A stretch of DNA of 64,000 nt from Bradyrhizobium sp. 195 (GCF_023101665.1 NZ_CP082161.1:3596001-3660000); one strand, 5' to 3'; positions 40,903-50,101 are shown, counted from the first letter of the stretch. Notes: generated by a model not told the origin, from the sequence alone. Translations and numbers: made by a program.

Positions 40903-41985
40903 TTACGCCGAGACCGCTTCGTCCGCGACCCTGCTGCGGCCGGACTTCAGCTCCTTCCGGATCGCGGGAATGATCCTGCTGCCCCACAATTCGATCTGGC
41001 GCAGCATCGTGCGCTGATCGAAATCCCCGAGCTGGGTCTGAAGCGCGATGTGGGTCGGCTTGAGGATGCTGATCTCCTCCAGCATGCGGTCGATCACCTG
41101 GTTGACGCTGCCGACGGGCAGGTTGCTGCGCATCGTCTCCAGGCTCATGTCGTTCGGTCCGGCTTCCTCCTTGATCAGATAGCCGTCGTCGCTCTGGGCG
41201 CGGCGGAACTTCAGGCTCTCGGAGAGCCGGCGCTGGAAGCGCGCATTGTCCAGATACGACTGGATCTCGCTGTCATTGTCGCTGGCATAGGCGCAGCGCA
41301 GGAAGCCGAAATGCGTGTCGTCGATGGATCGGCCTTCCGTGGCGGCGATCCCCTCGAGCCGTTCGCGCAGGGCCTTGATGGCGTCGAGGCCGTTCAGCAG
41401 CGCGGTGACGAACAGATTGTGGTTGTCGCGAATGGCGCGGCCGAGCGTCTCACCGTGTCCCGACGTGACCCAGATCGGCGGCATCGGCGTTTGTACCGTG
41501 CGCACGGCGATCGCGGTCGGCGGCATCTTCAGGTGCTCGCCGGAATAGGAGAAGATGCGCTCGCGCATGCCGGCCTGGAGCACGTCGTAGAATTCGGCGA
41601 ACAGCGCGTGCGAATGGTCGAGGTCGACGCCGAAGCGGTCGAACTCGAATTTTTGGTAGCCTGAGCCAATGCCGAGATCGAGGCGGCCGTTCGAGACCGT
41701 GTCGGCAAAGCCGATCTCGCCGAGCAGCCGCGCCGGATTGTACAGCGGCAACACGCAGACGGCCGAGCCGAGGCGGATCCGCTTGGTCAGGCCGGCGCAA
41801 TGCGCGACCATCATCAGCGGCGAGGGGCACAGGCTGTAATTGTTGAAATGGTGCTCCGCATACCAGGCCGTATCGAAGCCGGCGTGCTCGGCGGCAACCG
41901 TCTGTTCGACGGCATTGTTGATGACCTGCTGCGAGGTTTGATGATAGCCGCGCTGCTGCGCCAGGATGAATACGCCGAATTCCAT
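40903..41985 (-). CDS. Luciferase-like FMN monooxygenase (LLM family)
   Basis: 360-residue bacterial-luciferase-fold monooxygenase that uses FMNH2 and O2. Seen: MEFGVFILAQQRGYHQTSQQ, AWYAEHHFNNYSLCPSPLMM, LGSAVCVLPLYNPARLLGEI, LDLGIGSGYQKFEFDRFGVD, PPIWVTSGHGETLGRAI. Substrate unknown; relatives oxidise alkanes, ketones, thiols or terpenoid-type compounds. Paired with the flavin reductase downstream and divergent from a LysR regulator, which probably controls it. It does not carry the 18-bp regulon palindrome. Confidence 0.9.
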   Translation of the reverse strand: MEFGVFILAQQRGYHQTSQQVINNAVEQTVAAEHAGFDTAWYAEHHFNNYSLCPSPLMMVAHCAGLTKRIRLGSAVCVLPLYNPARLLGEIGFADTVSNGRLDLGIGSGYQKFEFDRFGVDLDHSHALFAEFYDVLQAGMRERIFSYSGEHLKMPPTAIAVRTVQTPMPPIWVTSGHGETLGRAIRDNHNLFVTALLNGLDAIKALRERLEGIAATEGRSIDDTHFGFLRCAYASDNDSEIQSYLDNARFQRRLSESLKFRRAQSDDGYLIKEEAGPNDMSLETMRSNLPVGSVNQVIDRMLEEISILKPTHIALQTQLGDFDQRTMLRQIELWGSRIIPAIRKELKSGRSRVADEAVSA

Positions 41986-42116
41986 TGGTCGCGTCCTCCG
42001 CCGGTTTGCTTGTCTCGCTCGCTCTTGCGACGCGTTCTCATCAACTTATGGCCTTGAGCTTTTTCGAACAATTGACGTAATCTGAGCATGTCCTTTGCAA
42101 AATCTGAAAAGATCGA

Positions 42117-43034
42117 ATGAACCGCCTCCAGGCCATGGAATTGTTCGTCAGCGCCGTTCGCGAGGGCAGCTTTTCCGCGGCCGGCCGTCGGGTCGGGCTC
42201 TCGCCGGCATCCGTGTCGCGCTATGTCGGGGAGCTCGAGGCGCAGCTTGGCGTGCAGCTCTTGAATCGCAGCACGCGCCATCTCGGATTGACCGACGCCG
42301 GAAAGATCTTCTTCCAGCGGACCGAGCAGGTGCTGCACGGCATCGAGGATGCGGAAGCCGCGGCACTCGCGCTGCAGACCGCGCCGCGCGGAACGCTGCG
42401 GGTGCATTCGCGGACGCTGTTCGGCATCAAGGTGCTCACGCCGCTGATCCCGGGCTTCCAGAAGCTCTATCCGGAGCTGAAGGTGGAGGTGCGCCTGTCC
42501 GAGCGACGTCCCCAGTTGCGCGAGGACGAATTCGACGTCGACTTCCAGATCCAGGCGCCGACGGACCCCGCTCTCATGCAGCGAAGGCTCCTGGGGAGCG
42601 AGCGGATTCTCGTGGCGTCGCCGGACTATGTCGGCCGGATGCCGAAATTGCGCGAGCCGGAGGACATCACCCGCCACAATTGCCTGACCTACTGGATGGG
42701 CCCGGACGACGTGGTCTGGAAGTTCATGCGCAGGAACAAGCTGCGCGAGATCGCTGTGCCGTCGTCCTTTGGCAGCAACAACGGCGTGGTGCTGTGTAAT
42801 CTGGCCGTCACCGGGCACGGCATCGCACTGCTCGACGACTACACGGTCGCGGAGGAGCTGAAGAGCAGGCGCCTGATACGTCTGCTGCCGGGCTTCCGGG
42901 TCACGAATTCCACCTTCGACGAAGGCATCTACGCGACGTTTCTCCAGAGCAGCTATCTGCCCGAGAAGATCAGGGTCTTCGTGGACTACATGGCGGAGAA
43001 CGTGCCGAAGCAGATCAAGAGATCGGCCCGGTAG
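42117..43034 (+). CDS. LysR-family regulator
   Basis: 305-residue LysR regulator. Seen: N-terminal winged helix MNRLQAMELFVSAVREGSFS, AAGRRVGLSPASVSRYVGEL, EAQLGVQLLNRSTRHLGLTD, then the two-lobed effector domain ending near the C-terminus. It is of the large LTTR subgroup resembling AaeR/DmlR-type proteins. The 131-nt gap to the divergent monooxygenase genes is the likely shared control region. ATG start. Confidence 0.93.
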   Translation: MNRLQAMELFVSAVREGSFSAAGRRVGLSPASVSRYVGELEAQLGVQLLNRSTRHLGLTDAGKIFFQRTEQVLHGIEDAEAAALALQTAPRGTLRVHSRTLFGIKVLTPLIPGFQKLYPELKVEVRLSERRPQLREDEFDVDFQIQAPTDPALMQRRLLGSERILVASPDYVGRMPKLREPEDITRHNCLTYWMGPDDVVWKFMRRNKLREIAVPSSFGSNNGVVLCNLAVTGHGIALLDDYTVAEELKSRRLIRLLPGFRVTNSTFDEGIYATFLQSSYLPEKIRVFVDYMAENVPKQIKRSAR

Positions 43035-43058
43035 TCCAAGGAGCCGATCAGTGGCCGA

Positions 43059-43943
43059 TTAGTCCGGGGCAAACCTGTGCGCCGGCAGTCCGCGAACGCT
43101 CAGGCCTTCGACGGCGAACAAGCCGCCAGCGTCCGGATGGTCGTCCGCCAGCGCGTGGCTGCGCGAGATCGACGTCACGTAGAGAATATCGAGATCGGGC
43201 CCCCCGAAGGTCACGCTGGTCGGATGACGGGTCGGCATGTCGATTGTCCGAACGATTCTTCCATCAGGCGCAAATCGCGCGATCTTGCCGGTGCGCACGA
43301 GGACGGACCAGAGGTGGCCTTCCGCGTCGACCGTCGCTCCGTCGCAACCGGAGGCTTGCGCCTCCGTGTTGACGAAAATGCGCTTGTTCGTAAGCGGGCC
43401 ATGCTGGCTGTAGTCATAGGCCCAGATGATCCGCCTGGCGCTGTCCGCGAGATAGAATGTCCGGCCGTCAGGGCCGAAGCACGGCCCATTGCTCACGGCG
43501 AGGTCCGTCTCGAGCAGTTCCAGCGCACCCGACTCGTCCAGGCGATAGAGACCGCCGAGCGGCGCTTCGTCCGCGGCGCGGTCTCCATGCATCGTGCCAG
43601 CCACGAAGCGTCCATAGAGATCGGCCTTGCCGTCGTTCAGGCGCACCTTCGGGTGGTCGAGCCCGATCGACGGACCTTCCGTCACCGCGCGCGTGTCGAA
43701 ATCGTAAGCCGCAAATCCGTTGCGCAGGGCAAGTACCGCGCCGCCATCGTCTCGCAATGCCATCGAGCCGATCGGCGCGGGCACGCTGAACTGCTCGATC
43801 GCACCCGTGAGGGGATCAAGCGTGCGGATCAATCCGGCCAGCGCGTCGATCCAGTAAAGGCGCTGCCGGCGCTCGTCCCACACCGGGCTCTCGCCGAGCT
43901 GATCCTTTGTTGCGCCGATGCGCGTGATCCGGGCCGTGTTCAT
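43059..43943 (-). CDS. SMP-30/gluconolactonase family lactonase
   Basis: 294-residue six-bladed beta-propeller hydrolase. Seen: LGESPVWDERRQRLYWIDAL with the metal Glu, VRLNDGKADLYGRFVAGTMH (Asn ligand), VSNGPCFGPDGRTFYLADSA (Asn) and TVDAEGHLWSVLV. Family members open lactones such as aldono- or muconolactone-type rings. It is divergent from the TetR gene and shares the GACCGATCGGTC palindrome, so it belongs to the 43-58 kb regulon. Confidence 0.9.
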   Translation of the reverse strand: MNTARITRIGATKDQLGESPVWDERRQRLYWIDALAGLIRTLDPLTGAIEQFSVPAPIGSMALRDDGGAVLALRNGFAAYDFDTRAVTEGPSIGLDHPKVRLNDGKADLYGRFVAGTMHGDRAADEAPLGGLYRLDESGALELLETDLAVSNGPCFGPDGRTFYLADSARRIIWAYDYSQHGPLTNKRIFVNTEAQASGCDGATVDAEGHLWSVLVRTGKIARFAPDGRIVRTIDMPTRHPTSVTFGGPDLDILYVTSISRSHALADDHPDAGGLFAVEGLSVRGLPAHRFAPD

Positions 43944-43971
43944 GGTTCCTCGCGCGGGATTCGTCGGGCTT

Positions 43972-43983
43972 GACCGATCGGTC
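43972..43983. promoter_or_regulatory. TetR-type operator, copy 1 (lactonase / tetR)
   Basis: GACCGATCGGTC, a perfect 12-bp palindrome embedded in TTGACCGATCGGTCGGT, between the divergent lactonase and TetR genes. Confidence 0.72.
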
Positions 43984-44041
43984 GGTGAAAAACTAGTTTC
44001 ATTCTAAAGACTCTCGGGCTGACGAATGGATTGCGGACCTC

Positions 44042-44716
44042 ATGACTGAACTGTCGACGATGAAGGATGGCGTTGCGAACCAGGCCGAGGCCTCGGACCG
44101 CGTGCTCCAGATCCTCGCAGAGGCCGGGCGGCTGTTCGCCAGCAAGGGGTTCGAGGGAACTTCGATGCGCGACATCGCGCTCGCCTGCGGCATCTCCAAG
44201 TCGCTGCTCTACCATCATTTCTCCAACAAGGATGAAATCTACGCGCGCGTGGCGGTCGGCTCGACGCTCGAGCTCTATCTGTTCGTGCGCGATCGCATTC
44301 CCGACGGGCCGCCGTCGCAGAAGATCCGCGCTTTCATGGTCGCCACAGCGGAATATTTCCGCCGCTACCGCTGGGCCTGGATCGCCTCCACGACCGCCTT
44401 CTGGAACGATCCCGATCGTCAAAGGCACAAGGAGCGGCTGACGCGCCGCGACCGTTTCGAGAACTTTCTGCGTGGCCTGATCCAGGAAGCCATCGATGCC
44501 GGCGAAATCCGCAAGGTCGATGTTCCCATGACCGGTCGGCTGATCCTGTCCTCGCTCAACTGGATGCATCGCTGGTACAATCCAAACAAGTCCGCAACGC
44601 CCGAGCAGATCGCGGGAATATTCTTCGATATGATCTTCAACGGCCTGCGCAGCGGCGAGCTCGTCGAGCTTCCCGGAGCGGAGCCGCCCAAGGCCGGCCG
44701 GCGCAAGTCGCGCTGA
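44042..44716 (+). CDS. TetR-family regulator of the 43-58 kb system
   Basis: 224-residue TetR regulator. Seen: RVLQILAEAGRLFASKGFEG, TSMRDIALACGISKSLLYHH, FSNKDEIYARVAVGSTLELY, the standard DNA-binding domain, and a C-terminal WIASTTAFWNDPDRQRHKER region as in fatty-acid/CoA-responsive TetR proteins. ATG start. The perfect palindrome just upstream and two more in the 45.7-45.9 kb promoter are the expected targets, which makes autoregulation likely. Confidence 0.92.
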   Translation: MTELSTMKDGVANQAEASDRVLQILAEAGRLFASKGFEGTSMRDIALACGISKSLLYHHFSNKDEIYARVAVGSTLELYLFVRDRIPDGPPSQKIRAFMVATAEYFRRYRWAWIASTTAFWNDPDRQRHKERLTRRDRFENFLRGLIQEAIDAGEIRKVDVPMTGRLILSSLNWMHRWYNPNKSATPEQIAGIFFDMIFNGLRSGELVELPGAEPPKAGRRKSR

Positions 44717-44737
44717 CCGGCGGGCGGCAGCCCCGCC

Positions 44738-45718
44738 TCATTCCAGAACGATGTTCTGCGCCTTGATCACCGGTCCCCAGAGCGCGGCGTCCTTGGTCAG
44801 TTGGGCGTCGAGCCGCTCCGGCCCGCCAGTATCGGCCATCAGGCCGTCGGTCTCGAGCTGCTTGGCGATCTCGGGCTTCTGCATCGCAGCGTTGGCCGCC
44901 GCATTCAGCCGCGCGATGACGTCGCGCGGCGTGCCCGCGGGCGCGTGCAGCGCGGTCCAGAACGAAGCCGTCAGCTCCGGATAGCCGGATTCAGCCAGCG
45001 TCGGAATCTCCGGGAAGCTCGCCATGCGCTTGTCCGAGGAGACCGCGAGAATGCGAAGCTGGCCGCCGCGCGCGTGCTCGATGACGGCGGCGGGCGTCGC
45101 AAAGTTGAGATCGCATTCGCCCGACAGCGTCTCCATGATCGAGGCCGGATTGTTGCGATAGGCGACCTCGGTGACGGCAAATCCCATCGACTTGCTCATC
45201 ATGATACCGAACAGATGCGTGACGCTGCCAGGGCCGAGCGTGGCGTAGAACAGCGGCTTGTCGCGGCCCTTGGCATAGGTGACGAAATTCTTCACGTCGG
45301 TGGCGGGCGTCTTCGCGTTGACGGTCAGCGACAGCGGCCCGTTGCAGAGCATGGCGACGGAGGCGAAGTCCTCGAGCTTGTAGGGCAGGGCCTTGCGCAG
45401 CAGCACGTTCAGCGAAATCGGGCCGGTGCCGCCCGCGAGCAGGACCGATCCATCTTTGGGCGCGCGCGCCACGTATTGAGATCCGACGATGCCGTTGGCG
45501 CCGGGCTTGTTGTCGACCAGGACCGGCTGGTCGAGGGTTTCCGCCATCGCCTTCGCGATCGAGCGCATCAGGCTGTCGATCGAGCCGCCCGGCGCGTAGG
45601 GCACGATGATGAAAACAGTCTGCGATGAGCGTGCGCTCACGATGGCGGGCGCGCCAAACGGGGCGGCGAGGGACCCGGCGATCAGACTTGTCGCCTGGCG
45701 CCGGCTGATCCTGGGCAT
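44738..45718 (-). CDS. TTT-family solute-binding protein (TctC/Bug)
   Basis: 326-residue periplasmic receptor. Seen: Tat-like or Sec signal MPRISRRQATSLIAGSLAAP, then VFIIVPYAPGGSIDSLMRSI, VLVDNKPGANGIVGSQYVAR, and ATLGPGSVTHLFGIMMSK. With TctB (54866) and TctA (55346), both in the divergent operon, it gives a complete tripartite tricarboxylate transporter. Two operator palindromes lie directly upstream. The substrate is a carboxylate of unknown identity. Confidence 0.91.
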   Translation of the reverse strand: MPRISRRQATSLIAGSLAAPFGAPAIVSARSSQTVFIIVPYAPGGSIDSLMRSIAKAMAETLDQPVLVDNKPGANGIVGSQYVARAPKDGSVLLAGGTGPISLNVLLRKALPYKLEDFASVAMLCNGPLSLTVNAKTPATDVKNFVTYAKGRDKPLFYATLGPGSVTHLFGIMMSKSMGFAVTEVAYRNNPASIMETLSGECDLNFATPAAVIEHARGGQLRILAVSSDKRMASFPEIPTLAESGYPELTASFWTALHAPAGTPRDVIARLNAAANAAMQKPEIAKQLETDGLMADTGGPERLDAQLTKDAALWGPVIKAQNIVLE

Positions 45719-45767
45719 GCGAGTTCCTCCTCAAGGTCGCTTCTTTGATTGGCTGTAAATCTAACGA

Positions 45768-45786
45768 CTGACCGATCGGTCGGTCA
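45768..45786. promoter_or_regulatory. TetR-type operator, copy 2 (TTT receptor promoter)
   Basis: CTGACCGATCGGTCGGTCA contains the perfect 12-mer GACCGATCGGTC and a second overlapping palindrome TGACCGA-TCGG-TCGGTCA. It is about 50 nt upstream of the TTT receptor ATG. Confidence 0.74.
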
Positions 45787-45843
45787 ATAGAAGATCAACA
45801 GGATATTGCAAGCGATCGAAGTCGGTGGTATCAGCGCTCAAGG

Positions 45844-45859
45844 CTGACCGATCGGTCAG
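45844..45859. promoter_or_regulatory. TetR-type operator, copy 3 (acyl-CoA operon promoter)
   Basis: CTGACCGATCGGTCAG, a perfect 16-bp palindrome, 52 nt before the first gene of the plus-strand operon at 45911. Confidence 0.76.
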
Positions 45860-45910
45860 GACAAGCAAAATCAACGCAAGCAAGACGAACAGAAGTCCAG
45901 GAGGAAGCCA

Positions 45911-46681
45911 ATGTCAGCAGATATCGTCACCCTCGAAGTATCGGATCACATCGCGCTGGTGACGCTGAACCGTCCTCCCGTGAACGCGCTTGATCGCGCC
46001 ATGCGCGACCGCATCGTGGCCGTGTTCGACGAGATTTCCGAGCGCAGCGACGTCAGGGTCGCGATCCTGACCGGCGCCGGAAAGGTGTTTTGCAGCGGTG
46101 CGGATCTGAAGGATCGTCCGGATCCAGCGAAGATCGGCGCGTTCCACAGCCACAACCGGATCACGCGCGAGACCGGCAATTGCATCCGCGAGTGCTCGAA
46201 GCCGGTCATTGCGGCGATCAACGGCGTTGCGCTCGGCGCCGGCGTCGGCCTGATGGCCTCCTGCGATATTTTCTACGCCAGCGAGGACGCCGTGTTCGGC
46301 ATGCCCGAGATCAATGTCGGGCTCGCCGGTGGTGCGGCCATGCTGAATACGTTGTTCGGTCGCTCGCTGATGCGCCGCATGTTCTTCACCGGCTATCGCG
46401 TGCCGGCCGCCGAGCTCTATCGCCTCGGCATCATCGAGGCCTGCACGACCAAGGAAAACCTGATCCCCGAAGCGATGAAGATCGCCCGGGAAATCGCCTC
46501 GAAGAGCCCGATCGCGATGGAGTACGCCAAGAACGCGGCGAACATGGTCGAGCTGATGCCGCCGCGCGATGCCTATCGCTTCGAGCAGAACATCACGATG
46601 GCATTGTCCAAGACCGAGGATGCCAAGGAAGCGCGGATGGCGTTCCTGGAGAAGCGCGCGCCGGTGTTCAAGGGGCGCTGA
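45911..46681 (+). CDS. Enoyl-CoA hydratase, first gene of the 45.9-58.0 kb operon
   Basis: 256-residue crotonase. Seen: LNRPPVNALDRAMRDRIVAV, LTGAGKVFCSGADLKDRPDP, INGVALGAGVGLMASCDIFY, FGMPEINVGLAGGAAMLNTL (Glu in PEINVG) and EARMAFLEKRAPVFKGR. The first hydratase Glu position is kept and the second is Gly/Ala. ATG with AGGAGGAAG upstream. It leads an apparently continuous plus-strand unit up to the dehydrogenase at 56868. Confidence 0.88.
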   Translation: MSADIVTLEVSDHIALVTLNRPPVNALDRAMRDRIVAVFDEISERSDVRVAILTGAGKVFCSGADLKDRPDPAKIGAFHSHNRITRETGNCIRECSKPVIAAINGVALGAGVGLMASCDIFYASEDAVFGMPEINVGLAGGAAMLNTLFGRSLMRRMFFTGYRVPAAELYRLGIIEACTTKENLIPEAMKIAREIASKSPIAMEYAKNAANMVELMPPRDAYRFEQNITMALSKTEDAKEARMAFLEKRAPVFKGR

Positions 46682-46682
46682 G

Positions 46683-48815
46683 ATGCGGCCGGGAGAAGGT
46701 CTCGACGCGCTGATGTCGCCGCGGTCGATCGCGATCATTGGCGCCTCGCAAGAGGCGACCAAGATCGGCGGCCGGCCGGTCGATCTCCTGCGCCGGCACG
46801 GCTATGCCGGGCATATCTATCCGGTCAATCCCAAGGCCGCGATGGTGCAGGGGCTCAAGGCTTACGCCTCCGTCGCTGATGTGCCGGAGGCGCCGGATCT
46901 CGCCATCATCGCCGTTGACGCTGAGCGTGCGGGTGAGGCGGTGGAGCAGTGCGCCGCCCGAGGCGTCCGCAGCGTCGTCGTGTTCTCGTCGGGTTTTGCC
47001 GAGCTTGGCGAGCAGGGGCGCACCATGCAGGATCGGCTGCGCGTTGCCGCGCGCAACGGTGGCATGCGTCTGCTCGGACCGAACTGCCTCGGCGCCGTCA
47101 GTATCGCCGAGAAGAGCATCGCGACGTTCTCGATCGTGCTCGAGCACAGCATGCCGGCGGCCGGCTCGCTCGGCATCGTCTCCCAGAGCGGCAATCTCGG
47201 CAGCTACACCATGCGCCTCGCCAGCGAGCGCGGCGTCGGTGTCAGCCGTTTCATCACCACGGGCAACGAGTGCGACGTCGATATCGCCGACGGGATCGCC
47301 TGGATGGCCCGTGATCCCGCCACAAAGGTCATCCTGTGCTGCCTCGAAGCCTGCCGCGACGCAGGGCGCCTGATCGCGGCGCTCGAAGAGGCGCGCGATG
47401 CCGGCAAGCCCGTCATCGCCATGAAGATCGGGACGTCGGCGGCAGGCCAGGCCGCCGCAGCCTCGCACACCGGCGCCATGGCAGGATCGGACGCCGTCTT
47501 CGATGCGTTGTTTGCCCGTTGCGGCGCGGTGCGCGTGCGCAGCATCGACGAGCTCATCGATCTCGGTCACGCGGCATCGATCCTGCTGCCGGACCGGCTG
47601 CCGAAAGGGCCCGGCGTCGCGGTCCTCACGGCGTCGGGCGGTTTCGGCGTGCTGATCGCGGATGCGGCGCAGGCCGTCGGGTTGACGCTGCCGGAACTCG
47701 GGCAGGAGACGCAACGGCGGATTCTGGATCTGGTGCCGTTCGCATCGGCCCGCAATCCCGTCGATGCCACCGCGCAGATGTCGAGCCGGCCCGATCTTCT
47801 GGAGAAGATCATGTCCGCTGTCGTGGCGGACGAGCGTGCCGATACGGTGATCCTGCCGCTGCCGTTCTCGTTGCATCTGCCGCGCCTGCGCTCGATCTAT
47901 ATGGACACGCTGCGCAACATCCGGGCGCAATTCCCCCATCGTCCGATCATCCTGTGCGTCGACGGTCCGGCGGATGCGCTGGCCGAGCTGCACGGGCTTG
48001 GCTTTCCGACGGTGGAACGCTTCGACGGTTGTTGCGCAGCCATCGCTGCATTGGTGCGATTGCAGGCAGCGTCGACGGGTCCGCAGGACAGGCCCGCGGC
48101 GGTCGAGCGAGCGCAGCCGCTGGCAACCGATGCCTTTCGCAACGAACTCGGGGCCAAGCGCGCGCTTGCCGATGCCGGCGTTCCGGTCCTGGCCGAACGT
48201 CTCGTGCAGGATGCCGATGCGGCGGCACGTGCCGCCACCGAGATCGGCTTTCCCGTGGTGCTGAAGATCGCCTCGCCCGATCTGCCGCATAAGACAGAGG
48301 CCGGCGGGGTGGTCGTGGGCGTCGGCTCGGAAGCCGAAGGTCGGCGCGCTTATGCCCAGATGCGCGATCGCGTCGCCACCAGGGCGCCCAGCGCGACGAT
48401 CGACGGCGTGATCGTGGCGCCGATGGCCAAGGGCGTCGCCGAACTGATCCTCGGTAGCCGCATCGATCCGGTGTTCGGACCGGTGGTGATGGTCGGTCTC
48501 GGCGGCATCTTCGCGGAGATACTCCAGGATTCCGCCGTGCAGATGGCGCCGGTCAGCGAGACGCAGGCCATGACGATGCTGCGATCGCTCAAGGCGTTCG
48601 CGGTGCTCGACGGCGCGCGCGGCCGGCCGCGCGCCGACCTCGCAGCCGCGGCCCGGGCCGTTGCCGCGCTGTCGCGCTTTGCCGCCGCGCATGCCGACAC
48701 GGTCGCGGAGATCGACGTCAACCCGCTGCTGCTGCGCGCGGAGGGCGAGGGCGCCGTGGCGCTCGACGCGCTGCTGATCCCCCACGGCAAGCCTCCCGTC
48801 CGGGGGCATCACTGA
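46683..48815 (+). CDS. NDP-forming acyl-CoA synthetase (fused alpha-beta, acetyl-CoA synthetase ADP-forming type)
   Basis: 710-residue fusion. N-terminal CoA-binding and ligase domains: SPRSIAIIGASQEATKIGGR, LLGPNCLGAV, IVSQSGNLGSYTMRLASERG, ASHTGAMAGSD with the phospho-His. C-terminal ATP-grasp domain from about residue 500: FPVVLKIASPDLPHKTEAGG, VDGVIVAPMA-like segment and PVVMVGLGGIFAEILQD. It links acyl-CoA to acid plus nucleotide triphosphate reversibly. The ATG at 46683 begins 1 nt after the crotonase stop. In this operon it could activate the imported acid or recover ATP from a product CoA. Confidence 0.9.
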   Translation: MRPGEGLDALMSPRSIAIIGASQEATKIGGRPVDLLRRHGYAGHIYPVNPKAAMVQGLKAYASVADVPEAPDLAIIAVDAERAGEAVEQCAARGVRSVVVFSSGFAELGEQGRTMQDRLRVAARNGGMRLLGPNCLGAVSIAEKSIATFSIVLEHSMPAAGSLGIVSQSGNLGSYTMRLASERGVGVSRFITTGNECDVDIADGIAWMARDPATKVILCCLEACRDAGRLIAALEEARDAGKPVIAMKIGTSAAGQAAAASHTGAMAGSDAVFDALFARCGAVRVRSIDELIDLGHAASILLPDRLPKGPGVAVLTASGGFGVLIADAAQAVGLTLPELGQETQRRILDLVPFASARNPVDATAQMSSRPDLLEKIMSAVVADERADTVILPLPFSLHLPRLRSIYMDTLRNIRAQFPHRPIILCVDGPADALAELHGLGFPTVERFDGCCAAIAALVRLQAASTGPQDRPAAVERAQPLATDAFRNELGAKRALADAGVPVLAERLVQDADAAARAATEIGFPVVLKIASPDLPHKTEAGGVVVGVGSEAEGRRAYAQMRDRVATRAPSATIDGVIVAPMAKGVAELILGSRIDPVFGPVVMVGLGGIFAEILQDSAVQMAPVSETQAMTMLRSLKAFAVLDGARGRPRADLAAAARAVAALSRFAAAHADTVAEIDVNPLLLRAEGEGAVALDALLIPHGKPPVRGHH

Positions 48816-48883
48816 ACTCAAATCACAAGAGGCCGCAAAAGCCGGCCCAGAGGAAACGCAAAAAGCAAAAGCAGGAGGAAACG

Positions 48884-50101
48884 GTGAAGAGATCGACGAT
48901 TGCTACGCTCAGCATGATTGCCTTGCTGTTGATGAATGCGCCGCTGTCCGCGCAGGGCATCTCCGGCGACGTCGTCAAGATCGGCATCATGAACGACCAG
49001 AACGGTCCCTATGCCGACAATTGTGGCCTCGGCTCGGTCGCGGCCGCAAAGCTTGCGGTTGCCGATCTCGGGGGAACAGTTGGTGGCAAGAAGATCGAAC
49101 TCGTGATCGCCGACGACCAGAACAAGCCCGATGTCGGCGTCGCCATCGCGCTGCGCTGGGTCGACAATGAAGGTGTCGATGCCATCGTCGGCTGCTCGGC
49201 CTCGTCGATCGCGCTTGCCGTGCAGGACATCATGAAGAACCGCAAGAAGCCGTACATGCTGGCCGGCACCGCGGGCTCGTTCTTCACCAACGACAAATGC
49301 TCGCCGATGACGACGCAATGGGTGGTCGACACCTATGCCCAGCCAAAAGCCACGGTGAAGGCGCTGCTCGCCCAGGGTATCGACAGCTGGTTCTTCCTGA
49401 CGGTGGACTATGCCTTCGGCAAGGCGTGGCAGGCGGATGCGACCAAGTTCATCGAGGCGGGCGGCGGCAAGGTGGTGGGCTCGGTCCTGCATCCGCTCAA
49501 CTCGTCGGATCTCTCGTCGTTTCTGCTGACGGCGCAGGCCAGCGGCGCCAAGGCGATTGCGCTGGCCAATTCGGGCGCGGATTTCGCCAACGCGATCAAG
49601 CAGGCACAGGAGTTCGGGCTGACCAAGAAGCAATTGCTCGTTCCTCTCGGCCTCATGATCAGCCAGACGCATGGCATTGGCCTCAAGGATCTCCAGAACG
49701 TGCGGCTGACGACGCCCTTCTACTGGGACATGACGCCGGAGAGCCGGGCCTTCGCCAAACGCTATGCCGAGGCGACCGGCGGACAGCTTCTCAACGAGGG
49801 CAAGGCGGCCACCTACAGCGCCCTCACGCATTATCTGAAGGCTGTCGCGGCCACCGGTTCGGACGATGGCGACGCCGTGATGCGGCAGATGAAGAACACG
49901 CCGATCAACGATTTCGAGATGAAGAATGTCAGCATCAGGGTCGATGGCCAGGTCATGCGCCCGCTCTATGTCGCGCGGATCAAGGCGCCGGCGGAATCCA
50001 AATACGCCTACGACTATTACGACATCACGGGCACGATCGCGCCCGAGGATGCGTGGCGGCCGGCATCGGAGAGCGCCTGCGATCTTCTCAAGTCGCAGTA
50101 G
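48884..50101 (+). CDS. ABC transporter substrate-binding protein (branched-chain amino acid type)
   Basis: 405-residue periplasmic binding protein. Seen: GTG start with AGGAGG 7 nt upstream; signal peptide (KRST, hydrophobic TLSMIALLLMNAPLSAQG); VVKIGIMNDQNGPYADNCGL; AIVGCSASSIALAVQDIMKN; WFFLTVDYAFGKAWQADATK. It belongs to the subgroup common beside aromatic- and acyl-degradation genes in Bradyrhizobium-like genomes. It is only distantly similar to the proteins at 15703 and 36953. No permease or ATPase is encoded here. Confidence 0.9.
   Translation: MKRSTIATLSMIALLLMNAPLSAQGISGDVVKIGIMNDQNGPYADNCGLGSVAAAKLAVADLGGTVGGKKIELVIADDQNKPDVGVAIALRWVDNEGVDAIVGCSASSIALAVQDIMKNRKKPYMLAGTAGSFFTNDKCSPMTTQWVVDTYAQPKATVKALLAQGIDSWFFLTVDYAFGKAWQADATKFIEAGGGKVVGSVLHPLNSSDLSSFLLTAQASGAKAIALANSGADFANAIKQAQEFGLTKKQLLVPLGLMISQTHGIGLKDLQNVRLTTPFYWDMTPESRAFAKRYAEATGGQLLNEGKAATYSALTHYLKAVAATGSDDGDAVMRQMKNTPINDFEMKNVSIRVDGQVMRPLYVARIKAPAESKYAYDYYDITGTIAPEDAWRPASESACDLLKSQ

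Noticed and set aside
46668..48821. 717-codon minus-strand ORF
   Set aside because: Antisense to the NDP-forming acyl-CoA synthetase, which has all its domain motifs on the plus strand.
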